Of a DNA stretch of 64,000 bases, positions 11,718-27,770 are shown one piece after another. Made by a program: the position numbers and the translations under genes. The notes under the pieces were generated by a model that did not search any database, was not told the DNA's origin, and saw nothing but the letters and a program-made list of their open reading frames with translations. This stretch comes from Hypomesus transpacificus (taxonomy: Eukaryota; Chordata; Actinopteri; Osmeriformes; Osmeridae), in NCBI RefSeq assembly GCF_021917145.1, contig NC_061077.1, positions 11,662,816-11,726,815 of the forward strand, written 5' to 3'. Every line of letters begins with the position of its first letter. Position 1 is the stretch's first letter.

Positions 11718-13921
11718 GTTCCAGTGATGCTGGAGACCACCTCAACTCCCTCCACAGTCTGTCCGCCAGGTAGATTGTGCGGCGGTAACAATTTATATTT
11801 TAGCTATAGGCTATCTATTATTTCAAAACGATCATAGAAGTTATCGAGCTAGGATGCAAAGTTATGTTCTCTCTCTTTCTGGCCGTGGGGGTGGGGTTAC
11901 AAGAGAGATAAGTGGGTGGTGGTTGGATGGGGGTATGGGGCGGAAGGTTTTACAGGTATTTGTGCGAGTATCTTCCGACTTTGAATATTGTATTGATCAA
12001 GGTTTAATGCGCTTTAGCAGTCTGGTTCTTTTGCTTTACAGGGATTGAGACTTTCTTGGAAATAAATCGGCGTCACGAGGCAAGGCTCCCCAAATGACCT
12101 CTCGTGCCAGCCAGGAGCGACATTAGCCTGCGTCTTTTAAGCTGTTGACCTGGAATGAACGACTGGAGGAAGACCCTTCCTTGAGCCGCTAGGATAGACT
12201 ACATCATACAATAGAGGCCTATATAAAAATACATTTCCGTTCATGGAAATGGCACATTTATGCTACTACATTTAATGAAAATCATGTGGTATGACAAGGG
12301 GTCTTTAGGCTACAATAGCAACAAAATGATTTCCCCAAATGTATTGACTTCAGCTAATTCGGCCAGACTACTTCTGTTAGCCTATTCCGGTTGTGCTTAA
12401 GGTCGATTTGGTACAGCTGGTGTCTGGTGTGGATATGAACATGTGTGCAAAACAATATAAGCTACTGACAGCCCCATTTGAAAACAGATTGTGTATTTTA
12501 TTCCAAATGCATACACCAGACAACATACGTCAATAATTTCCTGTCGTGATATAGCCTACCTAGGCTATGATGGGTGTACGTTTGACCAAGAAAAACTGCG
12601 TCACTTGTTTTTGACAGGCAGTTCACACACTGAAAGTCACTCTGTCGCACTGACTGTATACTCAGTTAGGCACATCAATGGAGTTAAGACCAAGTTGCGC
12701 AAATTACTTTTCTCACAATTTTGTGGCATTTTATTCATATCACTTTGCTGTTTCACTTGAATGAGAACTGGAGAATGTGCGGTACCTGGTGAGAAAAATA
12801 TGACATAACCCAATCACCATGCCTAATCAAACAATTCAGACAAGGGGGATTTGGGAAAATGTGGATTCAAAGAAAGCAGCATATTCGAGTTCAATACGTG
12901 GCCAATCGTTGCAGGCTCACGATTTAATGCAAGGAGGTGAAACAGAATTTAAGCAGCCTAATTTGTGGAAATTCCTGTGTTGTTAAGTCAGTTAAGTTAT
13001 AGCAATTTACGAAATAAACAGAATCTGAACATCAGAATGTGGTTCAGATTAAGAGAGTTAATACTAAGAGAGTTTAGGTAGTGACAGCTGAAAGTCATCC
13101 TTAAGGCAGTGAAGTGTGTTTGAGCAAAAATCGTGCCTGCAATCACAGTTTCTGCATATTACTGTTCACCTACTGTAATACAAAGCCTACTGAAGGCAGT
13201 ATTTGTTAAGAGACTGTTTCGCACGGTCTTTGATAACAAATTCCTTAGAATGATATATCTTACAATGTAGACCTACTCAAACAAACTATAGCCTACTCAA
13301 ACTTGTAGCCTACTCTAAATCACCTTGTGAGTTCTAACCATTAACGTATCAAAATGTAGAATAACATCAAACTTCAAGTTCAGGATGATCTAAGATCATG
13401 CATAAATCTATAAATACTTTGCCTGAGAATTTGTGAAACATTTTTTGCGCCGCAAAAAAAAAGGATGCTGAAATTGGCGCGGACCACCTACATGTGTGTA
13501 GATGCGGGTGTGAAAACCTTAGCTAACAAACAGTCTCTGCAATAGCACTGGCTGACGACCCGGCAAGTCACCACGTGCCCCTTTTTGCATTTTTAAGTGC
13601 ATGAGTGTGGAGGTTTAATCCCCATCCTTTAACCCCCTCCCACCCCTCCCCACCCACCCCGATCCCTCCCAACACATTAACTGGTCCCAATCCAGCCTTC
13701 ATATGAGTCTGTTTGCATAATAATGGAAGGTAGCACTTGTGTCCCAAGCCAAAGGTTTCCAAGATCTGAACTGTTCTACAGTTTTTTGGTTTGCATGATT
13801 CTGTATTAGTCTATCAGGTAGGTTGGTGGCCCCAAGGTCTCCTCCACCTCTCTCCTTCCATCTGAATCTTTCCCGGAAACCCCCGCCCCCCCCCCCCCCC
13901 AAGGGGCCGAAGGGGACTGGC
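11718..13921. other. actr2-six7 intergenic region
   Basis: Holds the actr2 promoter side (upstream of 11717) and the six7 3' UTR side (below 13922). Mostly single-copy A/T-rich sequence without credible genes. A 9-bp perfect inverted repeat with a 1-bp centre (ttttttgcg/cgcaaaaaa) lies near 13441-13459. Confidence 0.7.
13614..13619 (-). terminator. Candidate six7 poly(A) signal (ATTAAA)
   Basis: ATTAAA on the minus strand, about 300 bp after the six7 stop. Weak, based on the hexamer alone. Confidence 0.25.
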
Positions 13922-16174
<2,253 letters not shown>

Positions 16175-19100
16175 TTTTCCCGTATGGTTGTCGCAATTCA
16201 GTCAGCGAGTACAACGTTTTTTTTATTGGCATACAGGCTAGAAATATCTATTTTGTTAGGCTACATAGACATGACCATAGTGGTCATATATAGCCGCTCG
16301 TTCTCCCCAAAACGCGCGTAAAAGTTCCAAATGCACTCTGCATCCAGTCAAAGCCCTCTTGACAAACTTGTGTGCGAAATCAACACCAAGATCTCTGATA
16401 AATACCAACTAATTGGAACGAGTTCCTTATGCAATTTATGTCCTTCTCTGTCTGTCTCCTTTCTCGGTATTTGGGCTAAATGTAAAAGCAACGGAACAGG
16501 TTCCCTGGGTCGCTGAGCTATTGGCTGGTAAAGGATAAACACCAGAAGTCAACCTGTATTTATAGCTAGATACAATTAGCATATTTGTGCTTGTTTTGAG
16601 AGGGATTATACGCCTCGCTCATTAGCCACATAGCAGGGGGCAGTGTGTATAGAGGTGACTGGCTGATCAGCTTGTTTGGCTTAACTCTGGGGAGTCGTTG
16701 ACTGGAAGGATGATTGCTAGCTAGCTGCACGGCTTTTTAACCTATTTGGTCTGATCCGGGGAGAAACCTTTTTTTTTTACGTTACCTAAGCGTCACATAT
16801 CCAATGTTTTTTATTTCTTAAAAAAAAAAGATTATTAACCTATGTGAAACCCAGTCTTATCTAGTTGATAGCCTGTCATGCAGATGCAGTGATTTCAAGC
16901 TATTCATATTGTTGCTCGCATAGACATCTGGTCATTTAAATCACTTCAAAATAAACAATATAAATTCGTTGTGCTGCAAGGCAGACTACTCGGGTGCATT
17001 ATGGGATTCCCTTGATCAGTCAATTAAGATGGCAGAGAGGCAGCTACTCAGCGTTCTGTTTTTAATGAGGATTTGCTTCTCGCTGTCAAGCGCCACTGTG
17101 CTTAGGCCATAAACACCTGTATCACATGCGCGTCTCCGCTTGACCGCGGGGACATTTCTAGACGCATGTCAGGTAAAGCTGCTAAGAATCTCCCTTCAAT
17201 CCCCGACTAATACCATGGTAATTAAACAAGACACGGTTACCATATCCTCCAGTTCGACCCCCGCGCCAGGTCGTGATATGCGTCTCGAATATGCACTGGG
17301 ATGTAACATTACATGACCCGTCTCGTAAATCCCTCTGATCTTGGAATTAAAAAGTCCTTTAAGGAAACACATTTCTTAATTATCCCTATTTATCATTGGC
17401 ATTTGTCTTCAAATAAGGTACCGTTTCAAATTGCCCTTTTAGGACTCTCTTTAATACGAGGATTCATTGACACAGAATCATTGATATTACTGAATGACAT
17501 CCTCGTTGGTTTAATCATTATTTAAAGCGTTGTCAAGCGTGCAGGCATATGTGAGATCTGTCAGTTGAACCTACCGCACTTAATAAAAAGTTGATAGTTC
17601 ATGAAAATTGATAGACTACCTCTGAAGTGCTTGAACATCTGTTGTTCTGATGACAAATGCAATTTATTTCCCCAAGTCTGCATAAAGAAAGCCTTTTGAA
17701 ATCAAATAATATGCCGTGGCTTAGTGAACCTAGAACCCCTCATGGGCGTACCAGATTAGGAGTCCTGATGTGTTTGTGTCCACATAGGTACTCGTCAGGT
17801 AAAGAGTTACACAATATGTGCTTTAGGATATCAGTCTAGAAAACAGATTAGCTTCTTTTTTCAATTTTCAATTCCTGATAAAAGTTACCTTACACAATTA
17901 AAAGACTGACTATAAAACTATCTACAATTATGTTTTTTTCTCATTTTGCTTGCAGAACAAAACAATATTGAATCTGTAGCCTATAATACTGACACAAGTA
18001 AAGAAGAAAAGATAGATTAGATATTAAAGATAATATTAAACCAGCAGCTTTGACAGACACTATGGCTTAACTATAAACATTAGGGCCCCATTGTGTGCAG
18101 GTATAGTTAACAGTGAAGTCAGCAAAAATATCAGATTAGAAAACTACTCATATTAAGCTTCTTTAATCGTGTGTAAACAATTTGATATTGTGTCATATAT
18201 TAGTTTGAGTATCTGTTTAGTTGTTAAACACGTTATACATGTTACATGTAGAAAGACACATTTACAGCACCAAAAAGGTATACAATTGGGTGTGTAATTG
18301 GATTTAGTATTTACCTCAGCACTGTAACCAAATATAATATTTGTGCATGCAAACTCCCTGAGCAAATCTTTAAGAGTGATATCAATGTTTGACTTAAAAA
18401 AAAAAATTGTGTCCAGCATAACTTTAATTAAATATACTTATGATTGTGGACAAATTAAGGTTAACAATATCCTCCACATACGGCATACAAAGAGACAAGG
18501 AAGAATACATTTCAAAGCTAGAGGTGTGTGTGTGTGTGTGCTTGTCATCACTTTGTTTGCGTGTGGACGGTGTGTCAGTGTAACACATGTATGCGTGTGT
18601 GCATGCGTGTCACTAATGTGTGACATCTTAACAGCACTCGCATGTTGGTTGGTGGGGGTTAGGGGAGGGAAGTGTGGGGGGAGGAGGGGGAGGAGGGGGA
18701 GGCAGCCAAGAGCAGATCATGTCCTCTCTAAGCTGATTCTCTCAGGTTTCAGACATTTCCTTGCCACCCTAACCCCGGTGCCCCGGATCCATCCTCATAT
18801 ATCCGAGTTGGAAAGACAAACAAATCCGTAGTGTTTGTTAAGACTCAGAGCTGATCCATTGGGGAGTGCGACTCAACGTTTTAGATTGGGAATGTGCGGG
18901 TGTGTGTGAGGACACCTTACAGGTCCTGTCGGAACGCTGGCGAGCTGCGTAAACTACAGTCAGTTCCAGTCCAGCTGCATCTCAGTAGAACTCCAACAGA
19001 ATCCCAGTAGAACCTGCTAGACCACTGGTGCTGGTCAACCACTGATTTTCCATCATGGTCAACATGTCATCTAGCCTCCGGTTACCCTCCCAATGCCTGT

Positions 19101-20300
19101 AGCAGTCTTCATCCACCTCCAAACCACTCACCATTATCACCCCTGGAGACCATGTTGCTCTTACCCCTCTGTCCCCTCCTGTACCCCCCCCCCCTTTCAA
19201 AAAGAGCCCCCAAAACCCTCAATCTGTTAACACTTTTGGAGCAGACTGGAGCCACAATCTGCTTAACCTCTCACAAGCCCCCTTAGCATGGGATGAATCA
19301 TAAAATTAGGACGGGATGAAGAGATGGCGATCTGCCTGTGTGTGTGTGTGTGACAGAGAGAAGGAGAGAGAGAGAGAGAGTATTAGTGTGTGTGTGTGTG
19401 TGTGTGTGACAGACAGAGAGAGAGAGAGGAGAAAGAGCAGCTTTTTTAATTCTATTGATTTATTTCTGCCATTCTCAGAAAGATTTTTTATTCTACAGGG
19501 AGAGTTGTCACCACTGTGTTAGTCAGGAGCAGACTGGTAGGGCTTTCCTCAGCAAAGCACACAGTTGCTTCATTGTATTTCTCAAATAATTCAGCTAGCC
19601 TAACCAAAATCCCATCGTGTTTTAGTTGACATTATTTATTGTCAGTCGGCTATGACATTCTACAAATATATATTTGTATTATTATAGTTTTTTTGTCTAC
19701 TAAGGGTATATTTTTTTAACAATGTATTTCTTTATTAATTTATTTAACAATTTATGCATACATTTTCAAAATGACTATTCATCCCATGTGTGAACAATAT
19801 TCTGTCCTTCAACAATGACAAGAGTTAACTGAAGCATTAGATGATATTTTGCACATTATACTGTACAAGTTTTGTAATCTTACAAGTCTACCACCTATGC
19901 ATACCTCCTCCTCCTTCCACCTCCTCAGACAATCTTCTCTCACCTCCCTCTCCTTCTCCTCCTCCCCACCCCCACCCCCTCCTCCCCCTCCTCCTCCCAC
20001 CTCCTCTTGAGGACCAAGGGCAGTGGAATTGAAACCCCACTTGGCATAATTAATTAGAAGCTTAAACAGAAGGATCCTGCTTAAAAATGAGCTGTTGATT
20101 TTGCCAAGAGGCAATGCAGGGGGTGTGTGTGTGTGAGGGTGCGTGTGAGGGGGGGGAGTATTACCATTCTGTATAAATACACAGAAACACAATTAACAAG
20201 CAACTGGGAGGAGAACTAATTAGTATTATCTCCTTATCATCAACCAACCCCTATTGCCAAAGAAAATGAGGTCAAAACACAAGCGCTGTCGCACATACAC

Positions 20301-20393
<93 letters not shown>

Positions 20394-21924
20394 AACAAGC
20401 TCAGAAAAGCACACACACACGCACACAACAAGCTCAGGAGAAAACACACACTGAAAATACTAATTCCCTCGAGGCAAATGTTTAGGAGGGCTAATTACAA
20501 ACTAATTTGCAACTCTATAGCATTATCCTCCCAGACAAGCCCCCCTCTCAACACACACACCACACACACACGCCCTGTGTTATCCTAGGTCTACCTAACA
20601 CCTCTTCCCTGAAGGCATGAACCAAACAAACAACAGTCACTTCCGCTTCATTGCAAGGAGACAGGATACAAATCTCTTATCTCTACGTAGACGATGGGTA
20701 AACACAGGTGATACTAGTAAGTCAGAGACAATTACTGATGTTGGATTTCCCAGTGGGCATGGAAGACTTGTCGTAACCAAATCCACCTAAGATAATCACC
20801 TGGATACTTAAGGGAAATGAAATTACTGATAATCCATGTGGATGTGTTGTAATAGACCTGTCAACTGTAACATCCATGTCCCTTCTTCAGACAGTGGTTT
20901 TGGTGGTGATGATTTTAACATTTCTTCTCACAGGAGAAAGATGATGCTGAGAGTTAACTATGTCTTCACTGCGTTTAACTTGTGCCATTGTGTTCAGTCG
21001 ATGCATGGTAACACAAAAGAGATTAGACTTCTCTAAAATACAATTCTATTTTATTTGCCCTTGCCTTACTGTTTTCACATGCCATCATTATCACAAAACA
21101 CTACTCCTAACCCTAACCCATAACTCTACTACCTAACACCACCCCTACGTAATGATGCCCCTGTCTGATCATTGTTGTGAAACTATTCCGCATCAATTCT
21201 TGCTCCTACCCTACAGTAATGCTATCCTGATTCAGACATCTGAAAATCCCTTTCAGCACTGAAACAAAGGGAAAGCTCCTACAACAGAAACCAGTGCCAG
21301 AGAACCCAAAAGCTGACAAGAGTTTAAACAACAAGATGTTCTTTTCAACTTCAGTTAACTCACAGGCCATCAAGTACCTTCACAGTCTACACAGACACAC
21401 ACCTGTACCCCCCCACACACACACAAACACACACGCACACCGTGTAAAAATATACTTCCAGACAGTACAATGACACCTGATTATCATCTTCTCTCAGAGG
21501 ATCAGCTTAGGCAGCTCCCTCGCTCCGGTCAGCTCCCAGATAAGCCCTCGGAGGCTGGAAATAGACGAGCGATCGTCTTCTGCGGAGGCCGTGTTTGTTT
21601 GTTTGACTCTCCTGCGGGCCTTGGCCTTCTTGGGAGTGATTAACCTCTGGAAGGTAACCACACGGAGATGGCTGACATAACGTTGAATGTGATTATCGAC
21701 TTTGAGGGGCATCTTGAACGCTTCACCCCTACCTTCGCACCCTGCCCCTCCACCCTGAATGTAGATAGAACACTGGACTGATAGTGGGGAAATATGTCCA
21801 AAATGACTTTGATACTGTTTTATAGGGTAAAGCACAAATGTGTTGTTTGCATGTTTTTCTTTTTTTTGTTGGGGGACTTTGAACTTTCAACATCAAGCAC
21901 AGAGTGTCACTGAATTGTGACTTA
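16175..21924. other. six7 upstream intergenic region, no gene seen
   Basis: About 5.7 kb without credible coding sequence. Single-copy A/T-rich DNA with short TG/GA tracts (18526-18610, 19337-19430), a C/T-rich block (19910-20010) and a CA microsatellite (20305-20391). Position suggests it could hold six7 regulatory elements, but no specific site can be supported by eye. Confidence 0.6.
20305..20391. repeat. (AC)n microsatellite
   Basis: About 43 uninterrupted AC dinucleotides. Confidence 0.98.
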
Positions 21925-22525
21925 TTCATTTACATGTATTCATTTAGTGGACCTTTTTATCCAAAGTGACTTCCAAGAGAGAGCTTTGCAAAAGTGCATA
22001 GGTCACTGATCATAACACCAAGATATCCCCAACCATTGCAGGTAGCCAAACATGAAGGATACATTGTGGGAAAAAAATTAAAATACGTGCCAAAGGGAAG
22101 AACTATGAGAGCATGTAGTTAAAAGAGTTACAATTAAACAACATTAACCTCAAACAAGTACAAGAGTGTACCTGTACAAAAATAAGCAGCAGTAAAAATA
22201 TTTCACTGTGAGTACATTCATTTTCAATCAGTTACAGCTAACCAACAAGAGCAACAAGTCTTAAAGTAAGAGTCATTGTAATCCTGGAGGAAACTAAGAT
22301 AATGTCCTGAAAATCGTTTCCTAGGTACCGTTGCATTCCCGGAACATATTAGAGTTATTTGTGTCCTTAACATGAATTCAACAGAATTGTAAGCGGAAGT
22401 AGATGTATAAAAACCTTTCTCAAACAAACGCCCCTGCCTCCTAGCTGTCCCATGATATAACAGGTGTCTTTGGAGTTGTTTAGGAATGCTAAAGGGCTTA
22501 AAGGTAGGATTTATCCTCACCTAAT
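21925..22525 (-). repeat. Probable interspersed retroelement copy, reverse orientation
   Basis: Starts with a reversed form of the common teleost SINE/LINE tail (a catttagtggacc...atccaaagtgactt pattern) and continues through roughly 600 bp of non-coding sequence that I recognise as repetitive in fish genomes. A 98-residue minus-strand open frame at 22224-22520 does not resemble a protein I know. The family and the right boundary are uncertain. Confidence 0.5.
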
Positions 22526-23083
22526 ACTTTAATGCCCATTCATTCCTGCCTCTGTGACATAGCTCCCTCCCCGCTGATCTTCTCCTCCTGGCCCCACCCC
22601 TCTGGCATGCCCCAATGGGTATTGTCATCTGTCAATGTCAGACATTAAGATGTGCTCCATACATGACACAAATGTAGCTTTGGGTGCACTTGATTTAGTT
22701 TACCCACGAAACAATTAGCAAAAAAAAACAACAACAAAAAACACCTCAGAAACTGTCAGGTGATCCTTGCAGACAGCTGGCAAACTTAGGATTCATTTTA
22801 CTAATAAATGAAAATGTTTGCGAAAGTTGGTGATTACCCCTTTACAGCAATACCATAATAGATTATAGAATGTTTATGTACAGGTTTTCTTCTTTGGCGC
22901 ATGCCATTAAAGCACATGACTCTACTGACTGTATATCACTGGCAATCCGCCTGATCATCTGAGAGTGTCAAGAGGATGTCCGAGCGGTGGGTTTGGAAAA
23001 CAGCCTGTTCGTTGGATCATGGGCCCCCTCATCTGTTACTCAACAGACAAAGGAGACTTATCTCACTGTGGCTCGGTGTGTGT

Positions 23084-23124
<41 letters not shown>

Positions 23125-23675
23125 TGTGTGTGTGTGTGTGTATGTCAGCCCACAGCTGTACCCGTGTCTATGTTTGCCTGCCCTAGTGTGTCCCTGTGTT
23201 CTCTGTTTAAGAGGTTCACCTGCTTCCTGTTGAACGTCTGTCCATTGTCTCGTTAGTGTTGTTTGCGTCCACCTGTGTTTTGTCACGGTTGCTGTTTAAG
23301 TCCCTGTTAACTACTTGGTCAGTCATTGTTCTTAGCATGTAGCATGCTTCTGGTTCCCTGTCTATATTTCCTAGGTGCATATCCACTGTGGTATTTCTTC
23401 TTCTTTGTTTTGTGAATCCTGCCACTGTGTCTCCTTGCGCTTGGGTCCAGACAGTGTACTGGGGATTTCTAATAGGAAAGAAATCGATGGTTGCTATGAA
23501 AGGATTAAAATGCTTTCTTACTTTAATTACAGGTGTTTTATCAGTAGATCCTTGGATAATTGGTCTATAACAGCCAGGGCTTGGTGGTTAAATGAATGAC
23601 ATGGATAGGGTACAGAGTGACTTATATACTATGAAGTAAACAAGTACAAATATCCTTTCCATGGAATTTTCCATG
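22526..23675. other. Intergenic, no gene seen
   Basis: Unassigned sequence with a TG microsatellite at about 23080-23142. Confidence 0.6.
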
Positions 23676-23696
23676 TGTGTGTGGAGGGCATGTGGG

Positions 23697-23740
<44 letters not shown>

Positions 23741-24045
23741 AGGGCAGGTGGGGTGTGTGTGTGTGTGTGGAGGGCAGGTGGGGTGTGTGTGAGTGTGTGT
23801 GGAGGGCAGGTTGGGTGTGTGTGTGTGTGTGTGAGTGTGTGTATGGAGGGCAGGTGGGGTGTGTGTGTATGTGAGTGTGTGTGGAGGGCAGGTGGGGTGT
23901 GTGTGTGTGTGTGTGTATGGAGGGCAGGTGGGGTGTGTGTGTGTGTGTGTGAGTGTGTGTGGAGGGCAGGTTGGGTGTGTGTGTGTGTGTGTGTATGGAG
24001 GGCAGGTGGGGTGTACGTGTGTGTGTGTGGAGGGCAGGTGGGTTG
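23676..24045. repeat. TG-rich minisatellite
   Basis: About nine units, each a (TG)n stretch followed by tggagggcaggtggggtg, about 370 bp in total. Unit lengths vary with the TG number. Confidence 0.95.
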
Positions 24046-24594
24046 TCAGCAGGACAGGTTTAAAGCCCAAGCAGTCAGAGCTCCCTGGGCGCAGGGCTTA
24101 CTGGCAGGGTGATATGTGTGCCAGGTCATGTCTCTCAGGGTTACCCGCTCCCGACACTGCCACTGGACACCTTCTAAGCCTTCCCCTGTTTAAGTGCATC
24201 GGTTCCCCTGCTCCAGGACCATGCAGGTGTGAGTTGAGCTGGCGGGCTGTTGTCATTGGACATGCCTGTAATGCTCTGACTCTCCCTCAGCTCATCTTTG
24301 ACTCACATGACCACACCAGAACATGCATGCACGCTAACATACACACAACATGCATAGAAGTCCTGGTTGTGATGAGGTTCTGTGTTTTTTCTATTTTCTT
24401 TTTCTTGAATGGCCTCAATCGTTACTTTTTTTTGTCAAGTAATTTGAATGAAAGAACTCTGAATGACTGACAACAATTATCAAGTTGAAGTTTGGATTGA
24501 AACCATCCTTGTAACTTACTTTCCAACATTTGTAGTTCAAACAGATTTGTGTTTGACTTTGAGTCTCAACAGAAATGATCTGGGTTATTCAAAT

Positions 24595-24830
24595 CAAATC
24601 AAATGTATTTGTATAGCGCTTTTTACACGCAAGCATGTCACAGAGGGCTTCACATGCGCCCCTAGAACTGCCCTTCAGCCAACTAAACCCTCAAGGAAGA
24701 CAAGGAAAAACTCCCAGAAAAACTCCCAACAGGAGAAAAAATTGAAGAAACCTTGGGAGAAGCAAATCAGAGAGGGGTCCCCTCCTCCAGAGAAGGTTGG
24801 TGAAAGAGAGGAGCAGAACACAGGCTAAAC
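24595..24830 (+). repeat. Interspersed repeat, SINE/LINE-derived
   Basis: Contains phrases found repeatedly in teleost genomes: tttgtatagcgctttttac, then gacaaggaaaaactccc, then ccttgggag and ggggtcccctcctcc. Preceded by a short aatcaaatc repeat. The family cannot be assigned by eye. Confidence 0.55.
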
Positions 24831-25209
24831 ATAGTCATACAGTGTCAATGGGTTTTGAAACACCAAAATCCATTGTTCATTATTCCCAACTCTTTGTCCG
24901 TAATCACATGCAAAGGCAATCAGGGCTTGTTGAATCTGCCTTTCCAGTCAAGTGGTTCCAAATGAGCTGTCACCGTAGGAAGCTGTGACCGTACATGGCA
25001 TGCAAGAAGCCCCCTGATTGTGTCAGGTCATTTAGACAGCAGTCAAACATGCTACGTTACACGATCAGCTCGTTGAACCGATGTCCTCTAGTCCTCTAGG
25101 GTCACCGACCCTTTGGATCCCCTATCGGTAAGTGACCCGTGAAACAGGACCTCTTGTAAGATGGCACCAAATTCAGCATGTTTTGCCGCTTAATAAAACT
25201 GACATCTTT
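24831..25209. other. Intergenic, no gene seen
   Basis: Unassigned sequence. Confidence 0.6.
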
Positions 25210-25740
25210 CACCCTACAACCCCCCCCCTACTTCCTCATCCTCTCCCTCCTCTCCCTCCTCATCCTCCTCATCCTCCTCATCCTCCTCATCCTCCTCCCC
25301 CTCCTCACCCTCCTCATCCTCCTCTCCGTCCTCATCCTCCTCTCCCTCCTCACCCTCCTCATCCTCCTCTCCCTACTTCCTCCTCCTCTCCTTCCTCTCC
25401 CTCCTCTCCCTCCTCATCCTCCTCATCCTCCTCATCCTCCTCATCCTCCTCCCCCTCCTCACCCTCCTCATCCTCCTCTCCGTCCTCATCCTCCTCTCCC
25501 TCCTCACCCTCCTCATCCTCCTCTCCCTACTTCCTCCTCCTCTCCTTCCTCTACCTCCTCTCCCTCCTCATCCTCCTCTACCTCCTCTCCCTCCTCATCC
25601 TCCTCTCCCTCCTCTACCTCCTCCTCCTCCTCTCCTCCTATACTTCTTCTCTGTTCTCTTTCCATCTTCCTCCTCCTCCTCTTGTCTCCCCTTCCTCCTC
25701 CCCCTCCTTCCTCATCCTCCTCTTGTGTTCTCCTCAACTA
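25210..25740. repeat. 530-bp polypyrimidine tract (CCT/CTC repeat)
   Basis: Almost pure C/T with cctcctcat-type units. An internal higher-order duplication has an offset of about 154 bp (compare 25291 onward with 25445 onward). Open frames here encode only Ser/Pro/Leu runs and are artefacts. Confidence 0.95.
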
Positions 25741-27054
25741 GCGTGCGACTAATCTAGACGTCGAGAGGAAGGCCTCCTGCCAGTGAGTGCTGGCAGGACA
25801 GCACTAATTGCTTGTGTCGTAAAGCTCCCTGACCCAAATAAAGCCGCGTTCCCCAAAGCTGCTGAGATAAACCCCACTTTACCTCACCAAACCTGCTTAA
25901 TGCCTCTTCTTATCCATGCTAGCCCCCCCCCCCCTCTCCAGCCTTCTGCCACTCTAACACCCTGGAGGGGCGGACTGAGCGGTGGGGGGGGGGGGGAGGG
26001 GGGGACGGAGGTGGAGGGAAAGACCTGGATGGGGAGAGCCCTGGATGGGGAGAGACATGGAGGGGAAAAGGTTAATGAGGAGCAGTGAGACTGGGAGGAA
26101 GAGGAAGGAAACGGTGCTATGTGACTGCTCATGAAGCCGCCAGACGAAGAGGGATGAACAGATTGATGAGACAGACCAGACAGATAGATAAATAGATGCT
26201 TTTCTCTGCGTGCATCTCCACCTTGCATGTTTCTCAGCCACACTCATTCTGGCTTAGCCACAGCACACACTGACCGTCCGGTGGCTAACCCTACACGTGA
26301 CACACACCGACACACAGCGAGCCAACTGACTTCAAACCAGCAGCTTACTTCTCCTTTAGAAGTGTGTAGAAGTGTGTACAGAATATCTGGGAAACCATGA
26401 AAAAATATTCAACTGGGCCCCTTTATAAACATGTAGTATTCAGTCATGTAATCCCTGCATTCCGTACTTTTAGACTTTTCTCATAGGTGAATGAATGACC
26501 CTTATAGTTGATTAACGCACACACGCACAGGGGTAAGGAGAGACGCCCACACGACTAGTTTCATTAAACAGTAGGAGAGCTGTTCCTTGGGGTTCCTCCT
26601 TGTTACATTGACCAGAACTGCCTCAAACCGACGAGCACTTACAGCACTGTACATTTGTCCAACATTGTTACCGGGTCCTAACACATACGTCCTCTCTCTT
26701 CCCTGCTGTCCTTCAGTTTCGCCTCAGAGCTGTGTCTGGCCTGACAGCTCAGTGTCCACCTTTAGCCTGATCATAGCGTAGTGAGATTAGGAGACACTTC
26801 GGAGTTCACTCCTATGCAGAGCTTAATTACACAACAGGAGCTTTTAATTGGATGTGGGCCTGTAACACGCCAAGGACCAGGTGTCACATTCTTAGAGGTT
26901 TAGAGGGCTGGACATATATAAACCTCTGAGACATGTTGTGAGCTTCTGTCCCGCTGTTTAGTCCCAGAGACTCAGATACAACACTTACAATTTGAGTGTT
27001 CTGTGATAATCTCCTCTGTCGGCAGCCATTTGTTATGTAGGCGAGTTTAGTTCT
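25741..27054. other. Intergenic, no gene seen
   Basis: Includes poly-C/poly-G runs near 25923 and 25985. No credible coding sequence. Confidence 0.6.
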
Positions 27055-27645
27055 AGGTCCAGTGTGTCTATGAAGATTGGACAAGAGCAGACTGCAGCGT
27101 ATCATCCGCACTGCTGAGAAGGTGATCGGCTGCAATCTGCCTTCCCTCGAGGATCTGCACACCTCGAGGTCCCTGAGGCGAGCGAGGAAGATTGTGGCCG
27201 ACCCCTCCCACCCTGGACACTCCCTGTTCCAGCTACTCCCCTCCGGCAGAAGGCTGCGGTCCATCAAGACCAAAACCTCACGCCACAAGAACAGTTTCTT
27301 CCCATCCGCTGTTGGCCTCTCTAACAAGGCCAAGGACTCACACTGACTTTAAATCACAATCTGCACAATGACACCCTGCACATTGCAATTTGCACTATTG
27401 TATTGTTTGCACTATCTGTATTTTTAGGTTAGATTGTTAATTAGGGCTACTTATATTTTATTTTTTATTCCCCTTAGTATTAGCTAGACTTTGCTCCTTT
27501 TGTATAGTTAATCCACATATTTAAGTTCCAATATTCCTATATGTTTAATGTATGCACCTCCCTGCCAAAGTAAATTCCTTGTTTGTGCAAATACTCATGG
27601 CGAATAAAATCCCTTCTAATTCTGATTGAAATTGATTCTCGAGTT
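27055..27645 (+). mobile_element. 3' end of a non-LTR retrotransposon (L2/CR1-like)
   Basis: The frame at 27077-27346 encodes about 89 residues of the extreme C-terminus of a LINE ORF2: a basic region with IIRTAEKVIGCNLPSLEDLH, then the retroelement signature DPSHPGHSLFQLLPSGRRLR and HKNSFFPSAVGLSNKA, then a stop. A 3' UTR follows with many cacaatctgcac/ttgcac phrases and the end aataaaatcccttctaattctgattg. The element is 5'-truncated, since no endonuclease or reverse transcriptase core precedes it, so it cannot move by itself. The clade is inferred from memory of fish L2-type 3' ends. Confidence 0.8.
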
Positions 27646-27770
27646 TGAATCTAGAGTACAGAGATTCTAAGGTGGAAGGGTTAGCTGAATACAGTTTTCA
27701 CACCTGATAAAAATGTTTGGAAATTTAGCTGAAGGACGCTTTCCTGCTCAGTATAGAGGCTTGGTTTTCC

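Noticed and set aside
13441-13459. Perfect 9-bp inverted repeat (ttttttgcg/cgcaaaaaa)
   Set aside because: Short and A/T-rich; expected occasionally by chance, with no context suggesting function.
22224-22520. 98-residue minus-strand open frame
   Set aside because: Lies in a repeat-like segment with no recognisable protein family and no start or splice support.
25132-25752. 206-residue Ser/Pro-rich open frame
   Set aside because: Arises from the CCT/CTC repeat; no domain, no splice context, equal openness in other frames.
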